The position numbers and the translations under genes were made by a program. From Gymnothorax reevesii (taxonomy: Eukaryota > Chordata > Actinopteri > Anguilliformes > Muraenidae): a stretch of 64,000 nucleotides of DNA. Below, piece by piece: positions 1-12,753 of the stretch (its first letter is position 1; the number at the start of each line of letters is the position of its first letter). The stretch is from positions 120,055,947 to 120,119,946 of the forward strand of contig CM056573.1 in NCBI GenBank assembly GCA_029721435.1, written 5' to 3'. The notes under the pieces were generated by a model, which saw nothing but the letters and a program-made list of their open reading frames with translations, was not told the DNA's origin and did not search any database.

Positions 1-875
1 GTTACTGCACTGGCAGCACAGATGTGGATCGCAGAAGTGAAAACTGCAGCAATGTTTGCAATGCATTCTGGGAGCTGCCAAACAGGAGCTCTGTGTGCCT
101 GTTGTGTGTAGTAACCAATCCTGTTCCTGGACATTTACTACCCTGTAGCTGTGGCAACCAACCCAGTTCTTTCAGCTCTAGCATCCTGTTGGTTTATATT
201 TCAACCTAGTTTTGGCACTAAGGTCAAAGCATCAGTTATCCTGAAATTGGGGGAATTAACATAATCGTGTTAATTCACGTGTGACTCTTTTCAGTTGACA
301 GTAGCTTAACGCGTTACGTCTTCTTCATACGCAATCGCAAACTTTTTTGCAGCCTACCTCTCATTACTCTTTATGTTGTATATTGACGCAATATTATTGT
401 ATTACTCTGAAGATAGTGAGCTCTTGAGTGAGATAACACTGTTAGGAATATCCTCAGTGTCTGCCCAGCTGATATCAGCCGGCTCCTGAATCCGGCTCTA
501 TTCACCACACTAAGTGTTTATGAGGTCCTATGGGATGGAGATCGTTACTGTGATGTGGCACCACTGCTGTTCCAATCACTGTCACACAAGTGATAGTAAT
601 GAGATGGAGGGAGCTGAGGAGATCTGACCGTTATCTGTCTGACACAGAAACATCAATGACGACTCATCAGAAGAGTAGGATCAGTAATTCCTCACCCTTA
701 CTTTTCCTGTAGTCTGTGCGAAATTTGTATTTCAGTCAGAGACATCCAAATCAGCAGGTTAGTTGACAGTAAAAATGAAATTGCTGTAACCTTTGAAGGC
801 AGAAAGGGCAGCTTTTTTGATAGGATGGTTGGGATCCTTTCCCATACAGCCTAACTTTTCAATGATCTTTAATAA
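1..875. other. Non-coding stretch, no gene seen
   Basis: Mixed-composition DNA with stop codons frequent in all frames; the only open frames are about 60 codons and lack recognisable motifs. No long repeat, inverted repeat or tRNA-like box was seen. It is either intergenic or intronic. Confidence 0.6.
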
Positions 876-1535
876 AGTGCTGCAGTGCAGTTGGCAGCAC
901 TGTTGTCCCACAGAAGGAAGGTTATGGGTTCAAATCAGACCTGGGATCTCTCTGTTTGGAGTTTGCTTGCTCTCTCCCTGGTCACGTGTTTTCTCTCGGT
1001 ACTTTGATTTCCTCCCGCAGTCCGAAGACTTGCATGTCAGTAAAACTGGAGGCTCCAAGGGCCCATCCACAAGAGAACGATTTTTTTTTGAAAACGCATA
1101 AATATTTTATTGTTTTGGCCTTGCGTCCACACGGAGATGGCGAAAACGCAGACCGAAAACGGAATTTTTTGACAATGAGTTCCAGAGTGAGAAAATCTGA
1201 AAACGCCACCCCAGTGTTTTCGTGTGGACAACCAAAAACGTTTTTTTTAAATGACGACTTGTAGCCCCCAGGCCTGTGTGTGGCACTGTATGGCGCTGTA
1301 GCGTTTCTACTGAAATAGACCAAAAACGGAGAAGGCATTTTTAGAAACAATGCCGTGTGGAAGGGAGATTTTTCAGAAATGAAAAAAAGACTGTTTTGGA
1401 AAATCTCTTTCTCCGTGTGGACGAGGCCTAAATTAACCATAGGTGTGAATGGTGTTTGATTCCTGTGATGGATTGGTGAACTGTTCAGGGTGTGTATCTG
1501 CCCCTTGCCCATTGTATTCTGGGATTGACTCCTCT
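876..1535 (+). repeat. tRNA-derived SINE-like fish repeat, split by an insertion
   Basis: The left half (about 876-1057) carries an A-box-like GGCAGCACTGTTG and a B-box-like GGGTTCAAATC followed by GACCTGGGATCTCTCTGTTTG, then TTTCCTCCCGCAGTCCGAAG. The right half (about 1430-1535) resumes with AAATTAACCATAGGTGTGAA, CCTGTGATGGATTGG and CAGGGTGTGTAT. Both halves match, from memory, one of the commonest dispersed repeats of teleosts, and their order is that of the intact repeat. The 372 bp between them are a different element. The exact ends of the repeat are approximate. Confidence 0.75.
1058..1429. mobile_element. hAT-like non-autonomous element (MITE) inside the SINE
   Basis: The left end reads AGGGCCCATCCACAAGAGAA and the reverse complement of the right end reads AGGCCTCGTCCACACGGAGA, giving imperfect terminal inverted repeats. 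The interior has several GAAAACG and CCGTGTGGA/TCCACACGG motifs, typical of a short fish family of hAT type (family assignment from memory). No transposase is encoded. Target-site duplication is not clearly preserved; CTCCAA on the left against CTAAAT on the right is only suggestive. The 176-codon minus-strand frame across it is a by-product. Confidence 0.7.
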
Positions 1536-4440
1536 ACTGCCGAACTGGTTTTGAAATGATTGCTCCTCATACGTGACAGGGAGGCCTGCTAGACTCACCA
1601 GTACCAAGCAACGGCTTTGCTCAGGATATTGCACCAATTGAGGGACTGTGTCACTGAAGCAGCCAGATAACTGCAGGGATTAAATCCTGCACTGGAACCC
1701 CCCTCTAATCTGGAACATGGACAGAAGTGAAAAGCCCCGCTCTAGGGCTTACCTTCTACAGTACAGTCACATGACTGATTCTCCCAATAGCAGGTCCTGG
1801 GGTGGTAGAAGGACTCCTTCGTCTCATGTAAAGGTCAGACAGCCCTACAAGCGGCGACGCAGGGCTTGCGCGGCCGCCGCTAAGTGTTTGCTCAGGCCTC
1901 TCTATCACCAGTCATTACCGCTAGCTGTCACTGAGGTCGGACTAATAGCTCCTCACCTGACTACAACAGCCATCTGCACCGGAAAAAGGGGGGAGGGGGG
2001 TGGGCGTGGAAACAAGGAAGAGAGGCACACTTTGAAAAAAATGCAATCGATAGGATGCTCATCTTATTATTTTTCAATGGACTGACAAAGTGCCCAGTTT
2101 ATTAGCAAATTACCGATTTAAGGGAGAAATATATTCAATAAACGAGTGCCCCCCCTGCGCCTCGGTCAAAATTGTGGCTATTTTGGGACGCGCCTGACAA
2201 CGGCCCGGGATTATGCAGTCGGCGGTCTCATAAAAAAATGGCAATTACAGTTGAGCAAGTGTACACGTCTGACATCTGTGTCTGTGCCTGGGGGGGGGGT
2301 CGATTTGTTCTGCGCATCCAGAACTACTGGCAAGATCAATCTCCCCAAATCCCCGTGATTGAGGAATAACGAGAGTGGACCCTAGTGCCTGTGGGATGGG
2401 GGGAGGTCCAGTGAGATTAGTGTGCTGCGTCATGAATAATGTCCGAGCTCCAGACTGACATAGTTGTGATGGCGGAGGTCTGTGGGGGGGGGATCAATTG
2501 CCATTGTCTTTTCAGCCTCCAATCCCAATTTTCCAACCCCCCCCCCATACCAATCTGAAAAAACAGAGGCTGTTCAGGTGCAGTGGATGTCGGCTAAGTC
2601 CTGTTGTATCATTTTTAATATGCTACTGTTATAGCAGAATAGGGCAATCTGACCACCGGGAGGTCGGCCCGTAAATGTAGTGCCACTGCTCCAAGGGTCA
2701 CCGGAGCTGCAGCTCCCGAAAAAAGGTTCCAGTTTTTTGTGGAGTGAACCTCGGGTGATGTATTACTCTTCCCTGTGTGACATTTTTTATTGCCTGCTGC
2801 TAAACTACATGAAATATGTAGATATTTTGATAACTGACCTGTGAGTAAACTTTTGAGTAAACAGTTTGTGAGTAAACTGGTATATCTGTTGTTAAGTGAA
2901 AGTATACAAGTCTTGTCTTGAGCATCTGTCCAGTTATACAAATATTGAGGCTCAGAAGGTAGTCAGCATTAATGCTATCTATGAACTTGCAACAGAAACA
3001 GCAAGCTGGTCCTTTCATAAATTTGTTGACGGTCTGTTAAGAACATGAATTTGGTGTGGCTGAAGATGGTGATGGAGCAGAGATCAGTCATTCGTCAGCA
3101 CAGCAGAAATGGCAGGGAAAATTATATACATTAGTGGGTGCGATTGTATGTGACATCATCACCAAGTATTTCTATGGCTACTGCACTGTGTGTGGCGACC
3201 TTTTCTATGAAAAAAAAAAAAACACTTGCATATTTTCACGTTTTGAGTAACGTTAGAGTAGGGCGATACCCCGCTCTGCCATCATCGACTACGTCATTCT
3301 TCTTGTCGGATGTCCGAATAAAAAGTCTCATCAATTATGCAGCTCTCGGTTTCACTTCAATAAAATTTTAGCATAAGCATCAGATGCTTTACCGGAGGAT
3401 AAGTCATATTTGGCATAATTTATCATTTAAGTCAATGGAATATATATTATTAGGCAGATACATGTATTTGGGTTTAGCCATCATCCCAGACCACTTCATT
3501 GGGACATATGCTTGTGGTCAAGCTTTCCACGGAAACTGGCAAGGACACGTTCAGTTACTCATCCCTATCATGCATTACTCTGACTACATTTGAATAATTT
3601 TACTGGTATTTTATTCATTGTGTGCGGTGAATCATGAACACGAGTCTTAAATGCTTAACTGTGGCCTTCATATAAACCTTTGCAGTTCAACTGCTGCTAT
3701 GAGCTCTCGGTAAATTAGGCAGGAACAGCCCTGGCTACACTCTGCTAGGCTAGCTTCTGTTATCGAAGTGTTGCTACAGCCTCCTGCGGTATCCTAGCGT
3801 GTCCGGCTTTTGCCTTTGAGTCGACATTCCTTCCACACATCCCCGGGCCAGAAGTGGAGCCACGCTGAGGTTCAGCGGCCTGCGAAACTAGGCCTGCGGG
3901 GCTTTATGAGAGTGACTTATCGCTGGCGAGGCCAGGCGACGCCCGTACACGGGGGTGGGGGAAGTGTGTTACACTGCTTTGCAGGCTCCCGTAATGACCC
4001 GTACACACTCGCAAGCAGGACACTCGAAGGACAACGGCCAAGGTCCATGGTGTGACGGTTGTCATGGCGAGCCAAGCAAGGTGTTATTCAATGGAAGGGA
4101 AATGTGACTTTTTCTCCGCCTCTATCTCCTCTATCCAGAGGAGGGTAGACTTTGCTTGTTGTGCGAACTTGGTGAAATTAAGAGTGGGTTTCATTTTTTT
4201 GTTGTTTTATTGTCCTCTTTATGCAGACTTAAGGGATGTACTTTTCACCAAAATGTCCTGTATCTATGCCGATTTCTTTTGGATTGATGAGTATGCCAAA
4301 CTTGAACTGTATTTCAGAAAGGGAACCTTTTAGGTAACAAATTTTATTTGACAAGCTTGGGAGAGAAGACATAATATTCTGTTGAACACTGATTGTAAAA
4401 ATGGACTGTAATTTTGTATTGAAAGCATGTATGAACACTG
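1536..4440. other. Non-coding stretch with GC-rich patches
   Basis: No exon recognised. Local features are G runs near 1987-2001 and 2291-2299, a C run near 2537-2546, an A run at 3210-3221 and a GC-rich patch at about 3780-4050. Open frames up to 122 codons have no family motifs. The patch at 2120-2460 looks unique rather than repetitive. Nothing else is supported. Confidence 0.5.
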
Positions 4441-4522
4441 CAACTGCATTCTTTTCGGTGTCTTATAAACCCATGAGGGTTGAGCACTTTGTATAAGACA
4501 TGAAAATAAAAACTAATCAATC

Positions 4523-4526
<4 letters not shown>
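4441..4526 (+). repeat. Possible LINE-like 3' tail
   Basis: The segment GTCTTATAAACCCATGAGGG followed by TTGAGCACTTTGTATAAGAC, AATAAAAACTAATCAATCAA resembles the short 3' ends of fish LINEs, which finish in an ATCAATC-type tail. No reverse-transcriptase coding remains upstream, so this would be a heavily 5'-truncated copy. It leads directly into the CT microsatellite. Confidence 0.3.
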
Positions 4527-4560
<34 letters not shown>

Positions 4561-4580
4561 TCTCTCTGTCTATCTGTCTC
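4527..4580. repeat. (CT)n microsatellite
   Basis: Nearly pure TC dinucleotide run followed by interrupted CTCTCTGTCTATCTGTCTC. The 121-codon plus-strand frame across it (Ser/Leu-rich) is a repeat artefact. Confidence 0.95.
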
Positions 4581-4704
4581 ACGTTTTGTTTCTCTCACTG
4601 CCCCACAATTGCACATTCTCTCTGTTTTTTCGGTGGGGGGTTGCTTTTCTGTGTGTCGTGTTTATTAACAGATGGCAAGAAGTCTCTGTCTCTGTTTCTG
4701 TCCT

Positions 4705-4760
4705 TTCTCTCGCACTCTCTCTCTCTCACTCACACATACATACATACAGACACACACTCT
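4705..4760. repeat. Compound CT/CA/CATA microsatellite
   Basis: Interrupted TCTC run, then CACTCACACATACATACATA and a short CA run. Confidence 0.85.
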
Positions 4761-6333
4761 CTGTGCATTCAGGACTTACCTGAGAGAACAGGTTGTTTTC
4801 TCCACCTTCTGGTGTTTGGCGTTCTTCCATTCACTGGAACAGCATACATTCCCGCAGGACCCTGAACTCCAGGATTTAGTGCTTGACCCTGGGCTGGCGG
4901 CTCTGCCTCCTCCAGCCTTCGCTCACCCAGCTGTAAAATGAGGCGCGTGCGGGCCCCAGCGGTAATGAGAAGTGGCATCTCGCTTGGGCTAACCTCGGGA
5001 AATCGCTACCATAAATACCTTCTATAAATAAAGAAAGCCTTGGCAATGGTTGCATCAGGCTTTTTGAAAGGTCATCACTCACCCAAGCCAAGCTCACTGT
5101 CACTCAGTCTTTCTCTCTCTAAAATATAAAACATATATCCAAGCAATGTCTAATTGGTAATATCATATTCAGATCGTTAAACGGGTACTCCATCCAAGAC
5201 ATGATTTGGGCTCATTTCCATTGAGTTTTTGAGGACCTAACTGCTTATAAAATTTTTGCAAACCATCTTTTCTGTCTAGGGATAGCGTCGCTTGATGTGT
5301 ATATGCCAGATAGTAGCTACCATGCAACCAGGTGGTCTCCACAACCCATGTTGTTACCATTGTTTAAAAAGCATGATTCTGACATTGTAAGCAAACAAAT
5401 CCTTCAACAAACCATTTTACACAAGCAAAATCAGTTATTTACCTGGTAGGGGTTTATTGTCTCCTTCAGAACACGATCCAAAAATAACGAAACCATTTTC
5501 CTTGTCCGAGCAGTAGCCTGAGCTTTTTCGCATTTTCGTGAATCTTCTGCCCAGGTTACGGTTTTAGCTAGTAAAATGAAGCTCAAATGCTCTGATATTT
5601 TCCAATCTTTAACTCACACTGTTCTTCTCTTACTCAACTCAACCTCTATCTATAGACACAGAACAAATTAAAGACATAATAAAAACCAAATAGCCAGATG
5701 GTGATGGTGGCATAGAATATTGCCGGCAATTGAATTGGTCCATGCATGTTTCAACCAAAATTTTCACTCGCGAGTGAGCGAAGGGGACTCTCACTGGAAG
5801 TCCACATGGTCTGATAGTTTGGTCTCATAGTTTTTGTTGCGTCTCTCCACACTGGTGAAAGAACCCACGCCACCTTATTCTCTGGGCACGGACTGGCTGC
5901 TGACTGAATGAGAAACACAAAAGCCTGCCGACACCACGGCCTCTCCGCACTGGAGTTTGGCACCCTAGCTCGAGGAGAGGGGTGTATAGGGGGTTTGGCT
6001 GGTGTTAATTATTTCTGGTTATTTATCGTTAGAACCAGGAAAAATGTCATGTACTGTAAATATGAGCACTGCCCGCACAGGAAAACACTAAATCTAAGAT
6101 TAAATTGCTGGAATTATTCAAAAGATGACCTTTCACAACAGATTTACTTTGGTGTGATTGATGACGATAGCATTCTGTTGCCACCAGAGGAGTTTGTGCA
6201 TTTAATGGGATTGACACAGTAGATCATTGTAAACATGCTGCATGGCCTGTCGAGTCAGTTTGCGGCTTTGGAATTTATCATTTAAATTATATATGCATTT
6301 ATATCTTGATATCTTTTTGAGCGAGGGCATAAA
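4761..6333. other. Non-coding stretch; possible old repeat at 5175-5400
   Basis: No gene recognised. The segment starting near 5179 (CGGGTACTCCATCCAAGACA, then CTCATTTCCATTGAGTTTTT) resembles the start of a dispersed fish repeat, but I could not find its other end. The remainder shows no long inverted or tandem repeats. Confidence 0.45.
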
Positions 6334-6490
6334 GCCTGGTAGTTAACGCTTTAGACTGTGTCTCAGGAGGTTGTTGGTTCAGGCCGAGTGCAGCCTCAAT
6401 TAGGTCAAAGCAGTTTTTGGGCCCCTGAGGAAGGCTCCATAACCTGATAGTGCTCCGGATGGGACTGGCTCCTGCTGGCTAATGAACTGT
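6334..6490 (+). repeat. tRNA-derived SINE remnant
   Basis: GCCTGGTAGTTAACGCTTTA resembles a tRNA-like 5' region with an A box, followed by GACTGTGTCTCAGGAGGTTG and a degenerate B box (TTGGTTCAGGCCG). The tail reads TGGGCCCCTGAGGAAGGCTC. The order and spacing fit a tRNA-type SINE. The 3' limit is uncertain. Confidence 0.6.
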
Positions 6491-7172
6491 AAGGCATTTC
6501 AAATGAAATTATCAGATAAACACATTTAACATGTAACATAGGGTCATGTCTGAGCTCTAATTCACAACTCCAATACAAGTCTCGTACAACTGTGTTCAGC
6601 TGCTTATGTGCAACTTCCAATATTCTGTATCCAGTTATTGAGCCGGTTATATGGAAGCTACTTTACACAGTCATATTAGACCGGTAGAAGTAACATTATT
6701 AAAAATATCTAAGATTTTATATTATCAATCGTGTTGAAAAGTGAACTGATCCTTTTTAAGTGACAATGTAATTTGGGGATCCTCAAATCCAGCTCTCAAA
6801 TCCAAATCTCTCCCTGATTTCTTTCTTCTTGGGAAAATAAGGAAACAGTCAGGGCTGCTGATTGGTTGGTCTCCTCTACCAGGTAGAGGGAAGGTAGTCA
6901 GCGGCTCTTGATCCTCGAGGACCATGTTGACATACAGTATGTAACCCAGTAAATTTGGTCTTTGTTTCTGTGCCGGGGTGCCATTGTGTTTGATTGGGGC
7001 TCCACAAGCAAGTCTTAAAAAAGCAGAAAAAAAACTTCTGATTGGCTCCGTAAAGTAACATGAGATCACTGGGGCACAAAGATGAGGAGGCATGAAATAA
7101 CAGGCTACCTTGATGTGTGTCACAAAGTGTGTTTTATGTCTATTGTACTCACTTGAGTGGATGTGTGTATGA

Positions 7173-7214
<42 letters not shown>

Positions 7215-9227
7215 TTGTCTCCTATTTATTTTAAAGCCATGTCCTCCTGTAATAATTAATCCTATATAATAATCGGTCCCCTGTTTCTTGTCCAATATTA
7301 AGGACATATTTTAAGTGGGGTTCATGTTGTCAAGGGCTTGGCTCATAGATACGCTGAGAACACTTATATGTATATTTTCTTGGACATTTCCAGTTCTGAA
7401 TTTCCCCAATAAGTGCCTCTCTAGTATGTTACAGGATTCATCGCGATCACAATGGCAGCATCCACGAGTAAGAGGTTAGGTGACTAAACAGAAATATTCT
7501 AACATTGTTCAAATTTTGATCAAACTATTTACTGTTGGAGGAATATATTATATCATTGGGAGCGCAGAGAAACACAAAAGCTCTGTAATGCATGCGTATT
7601 AGTTGGAATACACCTGATTTCATGCTCTGAAAAAAATATTGGACATTATGCATGATAGGCAAATAGCTCAAATAAGCCTGTCTGGAATTCTGGACATCAT
7701 GCTTATCAATGATCGGGTTTCTTCAACTGCACATTATTTCTGTCACCCCATGTGCATTATGTCCAAAATATTGGACAGACTGACCATCTCGTTCCCTTCC
7801 CAGACACAAAATTGCACCAAATCCCATCAAATGGTCCCGAAAGAGCCCTGGGTATCCAATTTTAACTTATTAGAGGCATTTGTTCACACTCTCTGACAAT
7901 CATTTGCAATAATCCTAATATCTATTGAATTTTTCAGTATTTTAATGAAAATCAACAAATGAATCTGTATACATTGCTTGTTTATTTTATTTTTGACAGT
8001 ATAAAATACGCTTTTCCTAGGGAAACAGAAATGGGAATTTTGAGGAGAAACTCACATTTTAAATACAAGTACATTAGTGAACCTGAGTCATTTTTTCTCG
8101 TCCAGAGCATGGCGGTATAAGCCAGTCACCTTCAGCCTCCTCATATGGAGAGATGCAGTACAGAAACACAAGCATGATCAGACTACTGCAGTGCCTGTCT
8201 CCGGACAGTTTGGCCAATGTACCATCTCTGATGCTGTCCAGCCCTCTTACAAAATACAGGGCACTGGTGAGGGTACCCCCATGGGAGCCCTTCACCCCCC
8301 AAGCCAGGCTGGCACCAACGGAAGTCATAGTGGACGTAGGGGTGGGGGAGAAGTCCAGTGCCCATCCAGCTTTTTGCTGGGTCAGGGGCTCTGAAAAGTG
8401 AGGCCAGCTGTGGGCCTAATACCCACAAATTGCCCAAAACTCTGGCTGTTGTTTTTTTCACAGTTTGGTAGTGTCTAAAATATTTCTGTCTGAAATATAA
8501 GTTTGTGTCTTAAATATTTCTGAGGGATTGTCTAGTGCGACAGCACTGATGGCTAGCAAGGACATTATATGGTGAGACGAAGGGGTTTCTCATCATTTTA
8601 CGGTGTGTGGTTTGCCAGTCGACTGGAAATTGTCGAAGTGATCAGGCAGACATGATTCAGTCCCATCTGGAAGACCAACAGATTGCAGCATCGCTGACAA
8701 CAACCGCCACAAGTTCTCACTTATGATAGCAGTCTCTGAAAAAGATACTGTTCTGTATGTCGAACAATGTGTCAAGCAAAGCTGTTTTCAGTATAAGGAA
8801 AGAGAAACTTTCTACCAATAAAATGTACGATACAAAATCACATCTATTTTTGGAGGAGACCTTTCAAAAGAACATTTGCTGGGATGTAGAGGTATGGTAC
8901 TTTTTAATTTTTCCTTGTTCATGCCTGTGTCCGCAGGCAATGCTGAAATAAGGGCTCTTCAAAGATCATCCTGATTACGTTCATGAATGAAACACAAAAA
9001 ACTCTCTGTAATGACAGAGTCATGCAGAAAACGAACAACAAACGAAAACAAATACAATCAAAACAAGTAACTGTTACATGACTGTGTCCCTTGCTGCAGA
9101 CACAACTGTGAGATACTTCAACAAAAAATTCTCAACCAACATCAATCAGATTTTAAGTATCACTGTTCATTCAACCATGTGGTAGAAAAAGAACAGCAAT
9201 CAATTTTGCATTAACACAGTTGACAAA
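6491..9227. other. Non-coding stretch
   Basis: Contains the GT microsatellite at 7174-7216. Open frames up to 132 codons (for example minus strand 6725-7123 and plus strand 8077-8394) have no recognisable domain and overlap frames on the other strand. No transposon ends were recognised. Confidence 0.5.
7174..7216. repeat. (GT)n microsatellite
   Basis: About 20 uninterrupted GT units. Confidence 0.95.
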
Positions 9228-9620
9228 GGCAAAATCTATATAATTGCGCTGTGACCTTGAAAATTATGTCAAGGTCACCAAAATGGACTTATCTCACGGG
9301 ACCCTTCCAAGTACATCTTGGTGCTAAATATGAGCAGAACCGGTCCAATAGTTCTTGAGATATCGTGTTGACATGGTTCATGCAGGGAAAAATCTATGTA
9401 ATTGCGCTGTGACCTTGAAAATGACCTCAACGTCACCAAAATCAACTGATGTCACGGCACCCCCCAAGTGCAAGTTGGCGCTAAAAATGAGCAAAATCAG
9501 TCCACTGTATTTTGAGATATTGTGCTAACACTAATGGGACGGCCGTACCGACAGACGAACAGGCAGAGCTGAATACTGTATCTCTCGCTCTGTGCTTCAT
9601 GGTGGCGGAGGACAGTAAAT
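9228..9620 (+). repeat. Duplicated GTGACCTTGA-type dispersed fish repeat
   Basis: Two direct copies of about 155 bp: copy 1 from about 9231 and copy 2 from about 9388. Each has AATCTAT, TAATTGCGCTGTGACCTTGA, a CACCAAAAT step, a TCACGG step and a TTGAGATAT step, ending before TGCTAACACTAATGGGACGG. The following CAGACGAACAGGCAGAGCTG and TGGTGGCGGAGG resemble the end of a very common fish repeat that ends in a GGACGGACAGAC-type stretch. Functional meaning is unknown. Confidence 0.7.
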
Positions 9621-12600
9621 ATGGAAATTATTTAATCACCTTTATGTTTGGATCTTACTTAGAATTTGAAAAGGAATTTTTCAAGTCCAATGTAATTCTA
9701 GATAATACAAAATAAAATAATAATAGTCAGTACGTCACACAGATTGTCAGGCAATGACTGAAAATAGAGTCAGTGACTGTAGACTTCTTGTCTAGACACA
9801 ATATTCTTGCTATAAGAGTTTATTCTGTATTGGCAGGGCATCCAATGATTTTACAATTAGGTTTCTGTATGATGGTTTAATAACACTCGAGCAGTAAATA
9901 GAATTTCCACATTTATTGATGTGTCAAATTAACTTTTGGAATTATGTCATTAAGATATTGGGCCACGCCATTCAGTGCTAATTAGCCTAACTGAATTGGG
10001 GAGGGTGGAAATTTTTGCAAATGCGTAAATGGCTTTTCCTAATGGCAAGGACTGCCTTTGTGCTACACTCTGTTTGGGCTGACTAGGTATTCCTGCAGCC
10101 ATTCTCTCACATGAGGCCGAAATGACCCCGCAGTTTGGCAAGACCATGTCAAAGAAATTACTAGCATCCCCACCCTACCTCAGCCCTACCCCCACCCTGA
10201 GTCTGAAAAAGTTAAACTGATTAGAACCAGCCTTGAAGGATCATTTAGCTAGGTCAACACATCCAGGAACACTTATTGATCATTATTTTTATTGATCAGT
10301 CGCATGGTGTCGGTTCAAGGAGGCTGTCTTTTCTATTGATCCAATCAAATTAGCAAGACCAAAAAGACAGGGAAGTGGATTTAAATTCCCACTGTCAGAG
10401 AAATATGACAACATATTTCAAATTCGGTCCGTTTGTATTTTGGTTTGATATGAAAGCATTGATTGTTAACTTATTGCAGCAACCATATCATTTTTTCTCG
10501 ATGTATTCAGATTGTAAATGCCACTATAATCATAACACAATAATAGTTACGCATACTAAATTCATAAATGTAACACAAAAATATTTTAGGAATAAAGCAG
10601 ATAGCATTCTAAAAAAATGTTATCTGAAAAATTTAGCACAGGAAAACTGCACTAATTGGCAGCAGTATTCCAAACCTGGCTCTCTCAACCTTCTGTTGAA
10701 TTGTTTCCTGATTTAAATGGCTGAAAACAATAACTTTCTCCCTCTCCACCTCAGCTGATGAGTGATGAGTATTCTGGTTCAAAATGGCTGCCGTGCATCG
10801 CTCAGGTGGCTGCTACACCTTGGCACTGGTTGAGGCTAGCATCCTCCTTATCGCTGAAAAAGTGCTTTTGTTTGTGTCGCCTCTGGTTGGTGAGGAAAGC
10901 CGCATCCGACCTGTTTATGTCTGAGGTGTTTTATGAAGCACAGAGCACCACTGAACTCGGAGTCCTCTTTGGTCTTTCAGGTGGGGGGGGGGGGGGATGG
11001 AGGGGTGGGAGTTATGTGGGGGCTGCCTTTGATTCTGAAGCAGCAAGACACCCCCTCAAGCCCCCATGTCCAGGTTTCGGGGGTGGGGGGGATTGGGGCC
11101 CGGTGTGCGCTCAGATCCGATCCCCCGGCGTAGCCCTGTTACATCACTCCCCTGGCACAGATCATTAAACCATGGGAAAACTGAGCTTCATAGCCATCAA
11201 ATATTAACGCTCGGGCTAAAATAAGTAAATAAGTCATGAAACCCAGACGGGAGGCAGCAGGGAGCGGCTTGAGAACAGAGTGGACGTTTGCCTTGTCGAC
11301 TGTTTCTCACTCGCCGGAGGTTTCCGAGGGAAAAGAGCCAGGCAGCGAACAACACATAACTACACTTCAAACGAGGGCAGTGCCCACATCTGAGCAGAAA
11401 TTACATTACTGCGGCCAAATAAGCAGAAGCAATTTGGAGTTTATTTTTTTCACTTTTGCTTTGGCAGTAAAGCCAAAGATAACCTATTACAACGCATTAA
11501 TTTCTGAATCAGACGGATACACAAGCAAAATATAAAAGGAAGGGCAGGCCGCGGTAGGACTGGGCATAATTATCCCAACTAAAATATCAATGACTTGTGG
11601 TTTTCTGCCTGCTGGCTTCTCTTATTGGATAAATTGGCATGAAGTGTCAAAGTAATTATTCCTAAAAGACCGGTGAGTCCCTATCCGTCTCTTAAAAAAA
11701 ACATTGGAGCTAATGCTATGCACGGCGTAACGCGGAGGAAACAGCCGCTTCCCCTTCCAAGTCCCCGGGGGTCTCATTTTGTGGACAATCATTTGTGGGT
11801 CAGTGAGTTAATGCTAAAAATATGTGTTGCCAAAACACCCCCCATTTATCTGCAGAGAGGCCTCTGTGTCAAGGCCTAGAATGGGCGAATCTCGACGGGA
11901 CTCCCCCCGGCTGTGAGGACCGGGCTGGTTGGCAAACTCAGACATTATCTCCACCGCTATACCCTACTTTTTTATCCGCCCCAGTGCACACAGCTCGTAA
12001 AGACGGGTTGGAGAAACAATTTAGACACATGCAGAGTTACTTCCGACTGTAATTAAGTAAGGACGGGGGGGCCGACACTCCATACATAGCAAGTGTGTGG
12101 TTAGCCTACTTTAGCTGGTTTTGTTGAGATAGCTCGATTGAACGTTGAAGGGTTGCTCTTTGGTTCACTGGGTCTTGTTCTTTTGGGTTCATTGTTCTGT
12201 TTCCGCATGAATGCAAAACCGACAAAACGGAGCTAATCCTCAACCCGCTAATGACCGTGTGCGTCTGCTTCCTGAACACAACAGCCTTAAAAACAGCCTG
12301 CTACCTCTCCAGTGTTGCGGTAAACAGGCTGATCGCATGACTGCCGAGCTGAAAAATGTAACGACGGCTTTGACTGCATTCTAAACTTTATTTCACACTG
12401 AGGAGCTACTTATAAGTAAAAAGGGAAGGTTTTTAAAAAAATCTCAAACGGTGCAGGGTCCAGTCAGTCTCATCAATTGTATGTCATCTGTTTTTAGCCT
12501 CGAACAAGATGAGAAGGTACATTTCTTAAGTGCTGCTTTATGGTGAAATCACCAAGTGTTTGTACCTGTCCAATATTCTTTTCAACCCAGAGTATTCACT

Positions 12601-12699
12601 AGAATATTGCAAGGTCACGGGGGTCATCTGTGTTACGGGAGAGCGCTGGAATCACAAGAGAACGTCGGAGGCCATTTTGTGAGCTGTCAGTGGGCCAGT

Positions 12700-12753
12700 G
12701 CTCTTAAAAGGGTTGTGTGATGGCCGCTGACAGTAGCAGACGCTTTTAAGAGC
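12700..12753. repeat. Short inverted repeat GCTCTTAAAAG
   Basis: A perfect 11-bp inverted repeat, GCTCTTAAAAG at 12700-12710 and CTTTTAAGAGC at 12743-12753, separated by 32 bp. A weaker CTGTCAG/CTGACAG pair lies at its edge. It could be chance. Confidence 0.6.

Noticed and set aside
982..1512. 176-codon minus-strand ORF
   Set aside because: It crosses the SINE/MITE junctions and is composed of repeat sequence.
9228..9560. CRISPR-like or regulatory array
   Set aside because: Only two diverged direct copies of a common dispersed fish repeat, without spacer-repeat structure.
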